From NCBI GenBank assembly GCA_011620305.1, contig WOZL01000095.1, positions 1-10,785 of the forward strand: a DNA stretch of 10,785 bases. Reading direction: 5' to 3'. Below, piece after piece: positions 1-6,313 of the stretch. The first letter of the stretch is position 1, and each line of letters begins with the position of its first letter. This stretch comes from Candidatus Dojkabacteria bacterium. GTDB taxonomy: Bacteria > Patescibacteriota > Dojkabacteria > SC72. The notes beneath the pieces are model-generated. The model did not search any database. It saw nothing but the letters and a program-made list of their open reading frames with translations, and had not been told where the DNA came from. The position numbers were made by a program, and so were the translations under genes.

Positions 1-951
1 GTAGTAACTCAGGAGGAGAGTGCAATAATTGATGTTGTACAAAAAAGTCAGGCGGCTGTAGTTAGTATAGCTATTACAGAGATGTCTTTTGTACCAGAGC
101 AGGGAGTAGTTGACCAAAGTAGTAATATCGGTACAGGTTTTATTGTAGATAGTAATGGAATTATTGTAACTAATCAGCATGTAGTATCAGATTTAGATGT
201 TGATTATACTGTCATTACTTTAGAGGGTGATAAATATGATGTGATTGATATAGCTAGAGATGACAGTAATGATATAGCTGTACTAAAGGTAGATGCAAAA
301 GGTTTAACGCCATTACCTTTAGGAGACTCTGAGGCCTTAGTAGTGGGACAAACTGTAATTGCAATAGGTACACCTCTAGGCACATATGCAGGTAGTGTAA
401 CAACTGGTGTAGTAAGTGGATTAAATAGAGATGTTACTGCTTCAACAGGATGGTTTGGAAGTAGTGCAAAAACCTATGAAAATGTAATTCAAACAGATGC
501 TGCTGTTAATCCTGGAAACTCTGGAGGCCCATTACTAAATACCTCAGGAGAGGTAATAGGTATTAATTTTGCAACAACTTCAGGTGCAGATAATATATCA
601 TTTGCTCTGCCTATTAATATTGTTAAAGACAGGATAGAGGAGTATAGGACTTACGGTAAGTTTATTAAACCCTACTTAGGAGTTTCTTACCAAATGATTT
701 CAGAGTATCAAGCAAGATATTATGACAATGTTGTAGCAGGTGCTTTAATAGTAAGAACAGATCCTTATGGACCTGCACAAGAAGCTGGAATAGAGAGAGG
801 GGATATTATTACAGAATTTGGTGGAGAGAAAGTAGAAAACTCTTTAGCAAACATGATATCCGAATACGAAGTAGGGGATGAAGTTGAAATAAAGCTGTGG
901 AACGATGGGGAAGTAAGAACCGTCAATGTTACTTTGGTAGAGCTAGATTAA
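1..951 (+). CDS. HtrA/Deg-family trypsin-like serine protease with one PDZ domain (5' end outside window)
   Basis: Quality-control serine protease of the HtrA/DegP/DegS family, which degrades misfolded proteins outside the cytoplasm. The frame is open from base 1, and the 27 residues before the ATG at 82 (ESAIIDVVQKSQAAVVSIAI region) are the usual beginning of the protease domain. That ATG is therefore internal and the true start, with any signal anchor, lies upstream. Of the 316 visible residues, the triad is His60 (TNQHVV), Asp91 (NDIAVLKV) and Ser174 (NPGNSGGPL). The oxyanion glycines are intact, so the enzyme should be active. A single PDZ domain follows from about residue 222 (KPYLGV) to the end, with the typical GIERGDII segment. 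The TAA stop shares the TTAA palindrome with the stop of the converging prmC gene. The family call is very secure; the paralogue (degP, degS or htrA) cannot be decided from this. Confidence 0.96.
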   Translation, partial: VVTQEESAIIDVVQKSQAAVVSIAITEMSFVPEQGVVDQSSNIGTGFIVDSNGIIVTNQHVVSDLDVDYTVITLEGDKYDVIDIARDDSNDIAVLKVDAKGLTPLPLGDSEALVVGQTVIAIGTPLGTYAGSVTTGVVSGLNRDVTASTGWFGSSAKTYENVIQTDAAVNPGNSGGPLLNTSGEVIGINFATTSGADNISFALPINIVKDRIEEYRTYGKFIKPYLGVSYQMISEYQARYYDNVVAGALIVRTDPYGPAQEAGIERGDIITEFGGEKVENSLANMISEYEVGDEVEIKLWNDGEVRTVNVTLVELD

Positions 952-1760
952 CCTCTCATTAGTAGAAATCTATCTTTCTCATAGATATCCTTGATTACTT
1001 TAGGGTTAAACTCCTCAAAGATATCTTTAGTTTCATCAATAATGCTCTCTTCCGTTTCAAGTATAAGAGTAAAACTCTTCATACCTTTCTCTTTGATTTG
1101 AGACAGTAATCGTTTGTAATACTTATTACCACTTAAACCACCCTCAAGAGCTCCTTTAGGCTCATATTTCTTAACACTATTGTCCAATTCTTTATATTCC
1201 TCTTTAGGTATATATGGGAGATTTGCTAATAGTAGTACGTTCTTATCTTCAAGCTTCAGCTTATTAATTATATCCATCTTACGAGCTTTAATAATTTCAT
1301 CAAGTTTGTGCTCCTTAATATTCTTTCTCGCTACTTTGAGGGCATTACTACTCTTATCTGTAGCATAAAACTCAGTATCTTTTATCTCTTCCTGATATAT
1401 GGTTGGTAATTTTAAGCTCTTAACTAAAGCTATGATAATACAACCACTACCAGTACCTATATCTACTACAGTATCAAATTCTTTATCTTTATACTCTTGT
1501 ATAGCTAAACCAACCAATTTTTCTGTTTCTACTCTTGGTATAAGGACATTCTGGTTAACCTTAAAGGTGATAGTATAGAACTCTGCATGTCCACAAATAT
1601 ATTCCCATGGTTTATCCTTCTTAATATTATCAAGGACTTTCTTTAAGTCTTTCTCATTCTCAACAAATTCAATTATCTCTTTAGAAACTCTCTTATAATC
1701 AGGATAGTTTGCATCCTTAAGAGCTTTCTGTATCTCAAATAGTTGTGAAAGATTATTCAT
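948..1760 (-). CDS. prmC: PrmC/HemK, peptide chain release factor N5-glutamine methyltransferase
   Basis: Cytoplasmic SAM-dependent enzyme that methylates the glutamine of the GGQ motif in release factors, which raises termination efficiency. At 270 aa it has family-typical length. An N-terminal helical domain (1-70) carries the substrate-binding segment; LIPRVETE at 73-80 matches the usual LIPRPETE. SAM motif I is VDIGTGSGC at 99-107, the acidic motif II lies near YATD 132-135, and the catalytic loop is NLPY at 180-183, a variant of the canonical NPPY. EPKGALEGG (200-208) is also characteristic. It starts inside the prfA stop codon (TAATG, one-base overlap) with a good Shine-Dalgarno sequence 8 bases upstream, so it is translationally coupled to its own substrate gene. 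NLPY still keeps the Asn, the second Pro and the aromatic residue, so activity is expected. Confidence 0.95.
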   Translation of the reverse strand: MNNLSQLFEIQKALKDANYPDYKRVSKEIIEFVENEKDLKKVLDNIKKDKPWEYICGHAEFYTITFKVNQNVLIPRVETEKLVGLAIQEYKDKEFDTVVDIGTGSGCIIIALVKSLKLPTIYQEEIKDTEFYATDKSSNALKVARKNIKEHKLDEIIKARKMDIINKLKLEDKNVLLLANLPYIPKEEYKELDNSVKKYEPKGALEGGLSGNKYYKRLLSQIKEKGMKSFTLILETEESIIDETKDIFEEFNPKVIKDIYEKDRFLLMRG

Positions 1761-2845
1761 TAATTGCTCTCCTTAAGTGTTTTAATTTGAATTAATTTCC
1801 TAGTTTCCTCAAGTAATTCCTTAATATCACCGTTTAATATATCTTCTAAGTTATGCCAAGATTCTTTAATCCTATGGTCTGTAACTCTATTTTGAGGGAA
1901 ATTGTATGTCCTTATCTTCTCTGCTCTCATAGCTGTGCCAATCTGAGAAGATCTAAGGTCGGAACGTTTCTCTGCCTGTTCAGCCTTTTTCTTTTCGTAT
2001 AGTCGTGCTCTAAGTAACTGCATAGCTTTCTCTTTATTTTGAGCTTGGTGTTTAGTCTCCTGACAGCTTACGGTAATCCCAGTAGGTAAGTGGGTGATTC
2101 TAACAGCTGAGTCAGTTTTGTTTACACACTGTCCACCAGCACCTGATGCTCTCATAACTTCTATTTCTAAATCCTCTGGCTTTATCTCAATGTCAACATT
2201 TTTAGCTTCAGGTAGTATTGCTACTGATGCTGTAGAGGTATGAATCCTTCCTGAAGACTCAGTAACAGGTACTCTTTGTACTCTATGAACGCCACTTTCA
2301 TACTTTAACTCTTTGTATACTCCTTTACCATTAATTTGTGCTATAACCTCCTTATATCCACCACCTTCAGTAAGATTGTAATCAATAATTGATATGTTCC
2401 AACCTTTTGATAGAGAATAGTTTTTGTACATTCTAAATAGATCGGCTGCAAAGAGTGCTGCCTCATCTCCACCAGCACCAGCACGTATTTCTAGTACTGC
2501 AGATTTCATATCATCTTCATCGGCGAATTCTCTATCAATCTTTAATGCTGTTATCTCTTCATCCAATTCTGTAATGATTTGCTCATTCTTCTTTAATTCT
2601 GTCTGAGCTAGGTCTTTCATTTCATCATCATTAAGAAGCTCCTTAGCTTCTTCATACTCTGAAATGGCTTTTTGTATTTGGGTAACCTTAGTAGCCACAG
2701 TAGAGTAGTAGGAAAGCTCTTCACTTAGCTTAGACATATCCTCACCAGTTTGGTGAGCATTAGCCATTCTCTTTTCTAATTCGTGCTGTTTTTCTAATTC
2801 AGGATTATCTTCATATTTCTTTGTATAATTCTCAATATTCATCAT
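1760..2845 (-). CDS. prfA: Peptide chain release factor 1 (RF1)
   Basis: Class I release factor that reads UAA and UAG and triggers peptidyl-tRNA hydrolysis on the ribosome. At 361 aa it is full length. An N-terminal coiled-coil-rich domain (about 1-105) precedes the core. AGAGGDEAA at 122-130 is the conserved domain-2 entry. The codon-reading tripeptide is PVT at 193-195, the RF1 type and not the SPF of RF2, followed by the conserved GRIHTS. The catalytic GGQ is at 237-239; Gln239 is the expected PrmC substrate. Two ATGs stand in tandem at 2845 and 2842. A strong promoter in the preceding gap ends so close that transcription should begin at about 2842, so the second ATG is probably the start used from that promoter; read-through from rpmE could use either. 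prmC follows with a one-base overlap. Confidence 0.97.
   Translation of the reverse strand: MMNIENYTKKYEDNPELEKQHELEKRMANAHQTGEDMSKLSEELSYYSTVATKVTQIQKAISEYEEAKELLNDDEMKDLAQTELKKNEQIITELDEEITALKIDREFADEDDMKSAVLEIRAGAGGDEAALFAADLFRMYKNYSLSKGWNISIIDYNLTEGGGYKEVIAQINGKGVYKELKYESGVHRVQRVPVTESSGRIHTSTASVAILPEAKNVDIEIKPEDLEIEVMRASGAGGQCVNKTDSAVRITHLPTGITVSCQETKHQAQNKEKAMQLLRARLYEKKKAEQAEKRSDLRSSQIGTAMRAEKIRTYNFPQNRVTDHRIKESWHNLEDILNGDIKELLEETRKLIQIKTLKESN
1769..1774 (-). promoter_or_regulatory. Shine-Dalgarno sequence of prmC
   Basis: Reads AAGGAG on the minus strand, inside the last codons of prfA and 8 bases before the prmC ATG. This is a canonical ribosome-binding site and fixes the prmC start at 1760. 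It contrasts with the operon-first genes here, which lack one. Confidence 0.8.
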
Positions 2846-2848
2846 AGG

Positions 2849-2877
2849 ATGATATCAGTTTAAAGTTTTTTTGTGAA
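2849..2877 (-). promoter_or_regulatory. Promoter of prfA (extended -10, 17-base spacer)
   Basis: On the minus strand the -35 is TTCACA (2877-2872, five of six matches to TTGACA), the spacer is 17 bases, and the -10 is TATCAT (2854-2849, five of six) preceded by TGa, an extended -10. Six bases separate the -10 from the second ATG of prfA at 2842, so the predicted transcript would start on that ATG and be leaderless. It allows prfA-prmC to be expressed apart from rpmE. Confidence 0.7.
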
Positions 2878-2881
2878 ATAG

Positions 2882-3220
2882 TTACTTGGAGATATCAGCG
2901 TTAGCTAACATATCTTTAAGAGTGAGTGTCTGTTCCTGTTTGGCATCTATCTGTTTTTTCTTAGCTTTTCTTTCAGCCATTTTAGCTTTCTTGTCCTTAA
3001 AGCTGCTCATCTTTTTAGCTTTCTCAACTCTCTCCTCAAACTTCTTAACTAGGTTATCTGTATCTACAATCTTCTGCTCACCAGTATAGAATGGGTGACA
3101 TTTTGAGCATAGCTCAACATTAATTGTGTCAGCATCAAGAGTAGAACCTGTAACAAATTCATTGCCACAAGAGCATACTACCTTTACTTGATTGTATTTT
3201 GGATGTATTCCTTTCTTCAT
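2882..3220 (-). CDS. rpmE: 50S ribosomal protein L31 with extended basic tail
   Basis: Large-subunit ribosomal protein L31, located at the central protuberance and the inter-subunit bridge. The N-terminus [10 protein letters not shown] and the segment [14 protein letters not shown] are diagnostic. Four zinc ligands are present (Cys16, Cys18, Cys38, Cys41), so this is the zinc-binding C+ type. The canonical protein is about 65-75 residues; this one has 112. The extra residues, about 66-112, are rich in Lys, Glu and Ala and look helical, then end in a short tail. rpmE is first in the rpmE-prfA-prmC cluster; prfA begins 36 bases downstream and has its own promoter in that gap. An extended -10 promoter lies only 10 bases before the ATG and no Shine-Dalgarno sequence is seen. 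Confidence 0.95.
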   Translation of the reverse strand: MKKGIHPKYNQVKVVCSCGNEFVTGSTLDADTINVELCSKCHPFYTGEQKIVDTDNLVKKFEERVEKAKKMSSFKDKKAKMAERKAKKKQIDAKQEQTLTLKDMLANADISK

Positions 3221-3230
3221 AACGGTTAGG

Positions 3231-3260
3231 ATTATATCAGAACAGTAGACAATTGTACAA
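3231..3260 (-). promoter_or_regulatory. Promoter of rpmE (perfect extended -10)
   Basis: On the minus strand, TGa followed by a perfect TATAAT (3236-3231) forms an extended -10. A weak -35, TTGTAC (3260-3255), lies 18 bases upstream. The start point is expected near 3224, leaving a leader of about 4 bases before the ATG at 3220. The 14-base block containing the -10 is repeated almost exactly at the prfA promoter. Confidence 0.72.
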
Positions 3261-3281
3261 GGTCTGACCTAGGTTCAACCC
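3260..3281. repeat. Two tandem mini-palindromes between divergent promoters
   Basis: AGGTCTGACCT (3260-3270) is a perfect palindrome around a central T. The adjoining AGGTTCAACCC (3271-3281) repeats the pattern with a four-base-pair symmetric core, GGTT-C-AACC. The pair fills the space between the -35 regions of rpmE (leftward) and the gene at 3352 (rightward), the location expected of an operator. The regulator is unknown and chance cannot be excluded. Confidence 0.35.
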
Positions 3282-3288
3282 CATTCAT

Positions 3289-3317
3289 TTGCTCTATCCT
3301 GTAAAAAAATATACAAT
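3289..3317 (+). promoter_or_regulatory. Candidate promoter of the MBL-fold gene
   Basis: TTGCTC (3289-3294) and TACAAT (3312-3317) are separated by 17 bases. The -10 matches five of six positions and the -35 three of six. Transcription would begin near 3324, giving a leader of about 28 bases. No Shine-Dalgarno sequence precedes the ATG at 3352. Confidence 0.4.
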
Positions 3318-3351
3318 ATGTACGCATTAAACTAATTCAACAACGGTAGAT

Positions 3352-3999
3352 ATGAGAATAAAGAAGCATAATTGGACATCATTTATTATCTCTGGTGATA
3401 ATGTGACTGTAATTACAGACCCCCAAGAGCTTAAGAAAACGGGACTAAGTTTCACTAAAGTAAGTGCTGATGTAGTACTCTTTTCAGATCCTGTCCTTAT
3501 GCTTAAGAAGAATATATTAAAGAGTGAAGGAATTACAAAGAAGGTTGTGCCAGATAAGAAAAAGAAGGTAATAGAGATAAGTAGCCCTGGAGAGTTTGAG
3601 ATAGGGGGTTTGATGATTAGAAGAAATATTCGGACTAATTTCTATCTGATTGACGAATTAAACCTCAGAATTATGTATATGGGTTTAGATGGTAAAGATT
3701 TTAACCCTAAAGATGTAGATGATGTAGGTGATGTAGATGTACTAATTGCCCCAATTGGTAACGGAGACCAATTCTTAGACTACGATACTTTAGAGAAAGT
3801 TTTCTCTGCAGTTGATCCAAAGATATTACTACCATGTGGGTTTAAAGAAGAGGGCTTATCAATTGGTAAAGATTTAAAAACTAGAGAAGACTTTATCAAA
3901 CACTTCGGTTTTTCAAATGTAACTGATGAGAGTTATATTACTGTTAAACCAGGTAAAAAGGAGAAGGATGAGGCTCCTATGGAGGTTATTTTCCTTTAG
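3352..3999 (+). CDS. Metallo-beta-lactamase-fold protein (UlaG-like) lacking metal ligands
   Basis: The overall plan follows the UlaG-like branch of the metallo-beta-lactamase superfamily: an N-terminal strand pair ending in ITDPQEL (normally iDPf), the ADVVLFSD strand, SPGEFEIGGLMI at about 78-89 (family PGEYEvkGi), GDVDVLIAPIG (family gdvDvLliPvG), a segment like dP.ivlPmHy, and a C-terminal strand ending VIFL. The ligand positions are changed: the family SHdHxDH motif reads SDPVLMLKK, CHLGD reads MYMGLDG, and PMHY reads LPCGF. A metal-dependent hydrolase is therefore unlikely, and a structural or binding role is inferred. dnaB begins 14 bases downstream, suggesting co-expression, although dnaB may have its own promoter. 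Superfamily assignment rests on motif order, so it is firm for the fold and open for function. Confidence 0.7.
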   Translation: MRIKKHNWTSFIISGDNVTVITDPQELKKTGLSFTKVSADVVLFSDPVLMLKKNILKSEGITKKVVPDKKKKVIEISSPGEFEIGGLMIRRNIRTNFYLIDELNLRIMYMGLDGKDFNPKDVDDVGDVDVLIAPIGNGDQFLDYDTLEKVFSAVDPKILLPCGFKEEGLSIGKDLKTREDFIKHFGFSNVTDESYITVKPGKKEKDEAPMEVIFL

Positions 4000-4002
4000 A
4001 TG

Positions 4003-4008
4003 TAAAAT
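4003..4008 (+). promoter_or_regulatory. Candidate -10 element of dnaB
   Basis: TAAAAT, preceded directly by TG, ends 5 bases before the dnaB ATG at 4014, so a transcript from it would begin on or next to the start codon. No convincing -35 is seen. A GGAGG at 3981-3985 is 28 bases away, too far to serve as the ribosome-binding site. Confidence 0.4.
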
Positions 4009-4013
4009 AGCAT

Positions 4014-5330
4014 ATGGAAAGAATCCCACCACAAAATACAGATGCCGAGAGATCACTGCTTGGCTCTATGTTGCTTGATAAGGATGCAATAATAAAGGTG
4101 TCTGGTTGGTTAAGGCCACACCATTTCTACGATGAAAGACATGCTTTGATATATGATAATATTCTCTACCTTTTTGAGAATGGGTTACCCATAGACGTTG
4201 TAACTATCTCAGATAGACTTAAAAAGAAAAAGGTTCTTAAAAAGATAGGGGGTAGGGCATATCTTGCTGATTTAGCTAGCTCTGTACCAACTGCAGCTCA
4301 TGCTGAGGAGTATGGAAATATTGTTAAGGAAGGAGCAACTAGAAGAGGTTTAATCTCTTGTGCTACTAAGATGGTAGAGATGTCTTACAATGAGCAGCAA
4401 CCACTACATGAGGTAGTTGATAAATCAGAGAAGCTTCTTTACGATATTGCTCAAGAGGGTATAAAAGCTAACTTCGTGCATATTAAAGAGCTTCTTAAAG
4501 ATGCTTATGAAAGAGCTGCTAAAGCTCAAGACAGTGATGAATTACGAGGAATTTCTACTGGTTTTAAAGATTTAGATTCACTACTGGGAGGTTATCAGAA
4601 ATCAGATCTAATTATTCTTGCTGCAAGACCATCAGTTGGTAAAACAGCTCTAGCCTTGGATATGATGAGACATGCTGCTATACATGAGAAGAAAAATGTA
4701 GCATTTTTCTCTTTAGAAATGTCTAAAGTGCAGATTATGGATAGGTTACTCGGTATGCAATCAGGTGTACCTTTCTGGAAAATTAGAACAAATCAGGTTA
4801 CAGATGAAGAGGTTCTTAAACTCTCTAATACCATGGGTGTGATGGCTGATGCTAATATCTATATCGATGATCAAGCTGGTCAGCATATTAATCAAGTTCG
4901 TACTAAAGCTCGTAGATTATCTATGGAAAGAGGTTTAGATATTATCTTCCTAGACTACCTCCAACTTATGCATGGTAATAGTAGAGAGAGTAGAACATTG
5001 GAGGTTTCTGAGATATCTCAAGGTCTTAAGAATTTAGCCAAAGAGCTTGAGATACCTGTTGTGGCTCTTTCACAGCTATCTAGGGCTATAGAGCAGAGGC
5101 AGAATAGAAGACCACAGCTATCAGACTTAAGAGAATCAGGCTCTATTGAACAGGATGCTGATGTAGTTATGTTTATTGATAGAGAAGAAACATGGAATCC
5201 TGATACAGAGAGAAAGGGAGTAGGGGAACTATTTATTTCCAAGCACAGAAATGGACCTACGGGTATAGTGGAGTTAGCTTTTGTTAAAGAAATTGCCAGT
5301 TTTAGGAATTTATATAAAGAGAAAAATTAA
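4014..5330 (+). CDS. dnaB: Replicative DNA helicase DnaB
   Basis: Hexameric 5'-3' replicative helicase that unwinds the fork and recruits primase. At 438 aa it is full length, without an intein. The N-terminal domain begins PPQNTDAERSLLGSML (5-20) and ends near residue 150. After a linker, the RecA-like motor starts at GISTGFKDLDSLLGG (179-193). Walker A is ARPSVGKT at 204-211, the catalytic glutamate is Glu235 in FSLEMS, Walker B is IIFLDYLQL at 310-318, sensor-like SQLSR is at 353-357, and the arginine-finger/beta-hairpin segment KHRNGPTG is at 410-417. All key residues are present. The start is fixed by the family N-terminus. It follows the degenerate MBL-fold gene by 14 bases. A perfect inverted repeat overlaps its stop codon. 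Confidence 0.97.
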   Translation: MERIPPQNTDAERSLLGSMLLDKDAIIKVSGWLRPHHFYDERHALIYDNILYLFENGLPIDVVTISDRLKKKKVLKKIGGRAYLADLASSVPTAAHAEEYGNIVKEGATRRGLISCATKMVEMSYNEQQPLHEVVDKSEKLLYDIAQEGIKANFVHIKELLKDAYERAAKAQDSDELRGISTGFKDLDSLLGGYQKSDLIILAARPSVGKTALALDMMRHAAIHEKKNVAFFSLEMSKVQIMDRLLGMQSGVPFWKIRTNQVTDEEVLKLSNTMGVMADANIYIDDQAGQHINQVRTKARRLSMERGLDIIFLDYLQLMHGNSRESRTLEVSEISQGLKNLAKELEIPVVALSQLSRAIEQRQNRRPQLSDLRESGSIEQDADVVMFIDREETWNPDTERKGVGELFISKHRNGPTGIVELAFVKEIASFRNLYKEKN

Positions 5331-5344
5331 GAAGAATCTTAATT
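5325..5344 (+). repeat. Perfect 8-bp inverted repeat over the dnaB stop codon
   Basis: AATTAAGA, loop AGAA, TCTTAATT: an eight-base-pair stem that includes the dnaB TAA stop. It is AT-rich and has no U-run directly after it; the nearest T-run is at 5365-5370. It may stabilise the 3' end or act as a weak terminator, but it is not a standard intrinsic terminator. Confidence 0.4.
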
Positions 5345-5349
5345 AACTA

Positions 5350-5378
5350 TTCCCATGATATCAACTTTTTTGTATAAT
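5350..5378 (+). promoter_or_regulatory. Promoter of tRNA-Leu
   Basis: TTCCCA (5350-5355, four of six) and a perfect TATAAT (5373-5378) with a 17-base spacer. Seven bases separate the -10 from the first base of the tRNA at 5386, so transcription is predicted to begin on, or one base before, the mature 5' end. Confidence 0.7.
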
Positions 5379-5385
5379 AGCCCAC

Positions 5386-5469
5386 GGTCGAGTGGTGGAA
5401 CTGGCAGACACGCGGGACTCAAAATCCCGTGCTAGCAATAGCATGAGGGTTCAACTCCCTCCTCGACCA
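5386..5469 (+). tRNA. tRNA-Leu (anticodon CAA)
   Basis: Decodes UUG. The acceptor stem is GGTCGAG (5386-5392) paired perfectly with CTCGACC (5462-5468), with discriminator A5469. The D-arm is of the Leu type, with AACTGGCAGAC. The anticodon stem CGGGA/TCCCG is perfect, with loop CTCAAAA and anticodon CAA at 5420-5422. A long variable arm, GCTA-GCAA-TAGC, makes it class II. The T-arm is GAGGG-TTCAACT-CCCTC. The bases after the discriminator are CTT, so the 3' CCA is not encoded and must be added by a nucleotidyltransferase. No terminator follows; the next gene begins 26 bases later. Confidence 0.97.
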
Positions 5470-5471
5470 CT

Positions 5472-5477
5472 TATAAT
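5472..5477 (+). promoter_or_regulatory. Candidate -10 element of the zinc-ribbon membrane protein gene
   Basis: Perfect TATAAT three bases after the tRNA. A start near 5484 would leave a 12-base leader without a Shine-Dalgarno sequence. A -35 would fall inside the T-arm of the tRNA and is not convincing, so read-through from the tRNA promoter is an alternative. Confidence 0.4.
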
Positions 5478-5495
5478 AATTAATCATCAAATAAT

Positions 5496-6296
5496 ATGGG
5501 CTTCGAAGAATTTATACTTAACCTTGTAGATGGTATTGCAAATGCTAACTACAATATGCTTGGTACTGCCTTTATGTTAATTTCTATAATCTTTTGGTTA
5601 GTAGTTACCAGCTGGATATGGGTAGATTCAGATGAAAGAACAACTAATAAATGGATGAGACTTTTCTATGTATTAATAGGGTTAATACCAGTTTTAGGCT
5701 GGATTATCTATCTAATAGTTAGACCTTCCGAAACCATAGATGAGATATATTGGGGAGATTTAGAGCGAAGATACCTTAAATTTGAGGCTAAAGACCTTGG
5801 AGATTGTCCTAGATGTGGTACACAGCTATATCCTGGCTTTATCTTTTGTCCTAACTGTAAAAAGAGATTAAAAAGAAAGTGTTCAAACTGTGGGGTATAC
5901 ATTGATATGGAGTACAAATATTGTACAAATTGTGGCAACAAGATGCAGAAGAATATAAAGAAAGAAAAAGAAGTTAGTAAGGAAGAGATGCAAAAACAGA
6001 TAGAAGAAACGAAAGAAGAGGCTCATGAGACTGTCAAATCAAAGAAAAGTAAGTATAAGACAGAAGAGAATTTTCTTAACAGAGTGGGGGAATCTATCAT
6101 TAAAGGGTATAAACTGTTGGGAGAGAAGATAGATGAGATATTGCCAAAAACGAAAGAGGAAGATGAAGAAGAAAATGTGGAGATGAAAGATAAGAAAATG
6201 AAAATGAAAGAGAAAAAAGACGATTCTGAAAACAAAGATGTTAAGGAGAAAAAGGAAGATAGCAATAAAGAAAAAACTAAAATGAAGAAGAATTAA
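5496..6296 (+). CDS. Membrane protein: two TM helices, double zinc ribbon, charged tail
   Basis: Function not known. Three parts are visible in the 266 residues. (1) Two hydrophobic helices at about 19-43 and 53-76, joined by a short polar loop (SDERTTNK). The second contains IPVLGWIIYLIVRP, resembling the two-helix N-terminal module found before some phospholipase D-type proteins (PLDc_N-like; inferred from pattern). (2) Two CxxC...CxxC zinc ribbons: Cys104/107/118/121 and Cys129/132/143/146, the 'double zinc ribbon' arrangement. (3) A Lys/Glu-rich tail (150-266) with low complexity, probably helical or disordered, broken by a possible amphipathic helix at about 184-206. The ribbons and tail are probably on the cytoplasmic side, given the charged tail. 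It lies between tRNA-Leu and the Lgt-like operon. The ATG at 5496 is the only sensible start. Confidence 0.85.
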   Translation: MGFEEFILNLVDGIANANYNMLGTAFMLISIIFWLVVTSWIWVDSDERTTNKWMRLFYVLIGLIPVLGWIIYLIVRPSETIDEIYWGDLERRYLKFEAKDLGDCPRCGTQLYPGFIFCPNCKKRLKRKCSNCGVYIDMEYKYCTNCGNKMQKNIKKEKEVSKEEMQKQIEETKEEAHETVKSKKSKYKTEENFLNRVGESIIKGYKLLGEKIDEILPKTKEEDEEENVEMKDKKMKMKEKKDDSENKDVKEKKEDSNKEKTKMKKN

Positions 6297-6299
6297 GTG

Positions 6300-6305
6300 T
6301 ATAAT
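6300..6305 (+). promoter_or_regulatory. -10 element of the Lgt-like / rluD / LCP-like operon
   Basis: Perfect TATAAT, directly preceded by TG, ends 8 bases before the ATG at 6314. The predicted start point near 6312 gives a leader of about two bases. No clear -35 is seen and no Shine-Dalgarno sequence is present. Confidence 0.55.
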
Positions 6306-6313
6306 GTATCAAT

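Noticed and set aside
968..986. ATCTAT / ATAGAT hairpin near the HtrA-prmC convergence, considered as a terminator
   Set aside because: Only six AT-rich base pairs with a seven-base loop, no U-run on either side, and inside prmC coding sequence.
1180..1368. Plus-strand open frame inside prmC
   Set aside because: Hydrophobic Ser/Leu-rich shadow of Lys/Glu-rich coding sequence on the other strand.
3271..3290. GGTTCAACCCC resembling a tRNA T-arm, considered as a tRNA remnant
   Set aside because: The flanking bases do not form the five-base-pair T-stem and there are no acceptor, D or anticodon arms nearby.
3318..3335. Short ATG-TAC-GCA-TTA-AAC-TAA leader ORF before the MBL-fold gene
   Set aside because: It overlaps the expected promoter start region, so it would not be on the transcript from the predicted start; five codons is easily chance.
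5018..5242. Minus-strand open frame inside dnaB
   Set aside because: Fully within a conserved helicase domain, with no promoter, Shine-Dalgarno sequence or recognisable protein pattern.
5356..5363. TGATATCA palindrome before the tRNA promoter T-run, considered as a dnaB terminator
   Set aside because: It has no loop, so it cannot fold as an RNA hairpin, and the T-run belongs to the -35/-10 spacer.
6023..6265. Minus-strand open frame of 80 codons, Ser/Phe-rich
   Set aside because: It is the mirror of the Lys/Glu-rich tail (GAA/AAA codons read as TTC/TTT/TCT). No start signal or family features.
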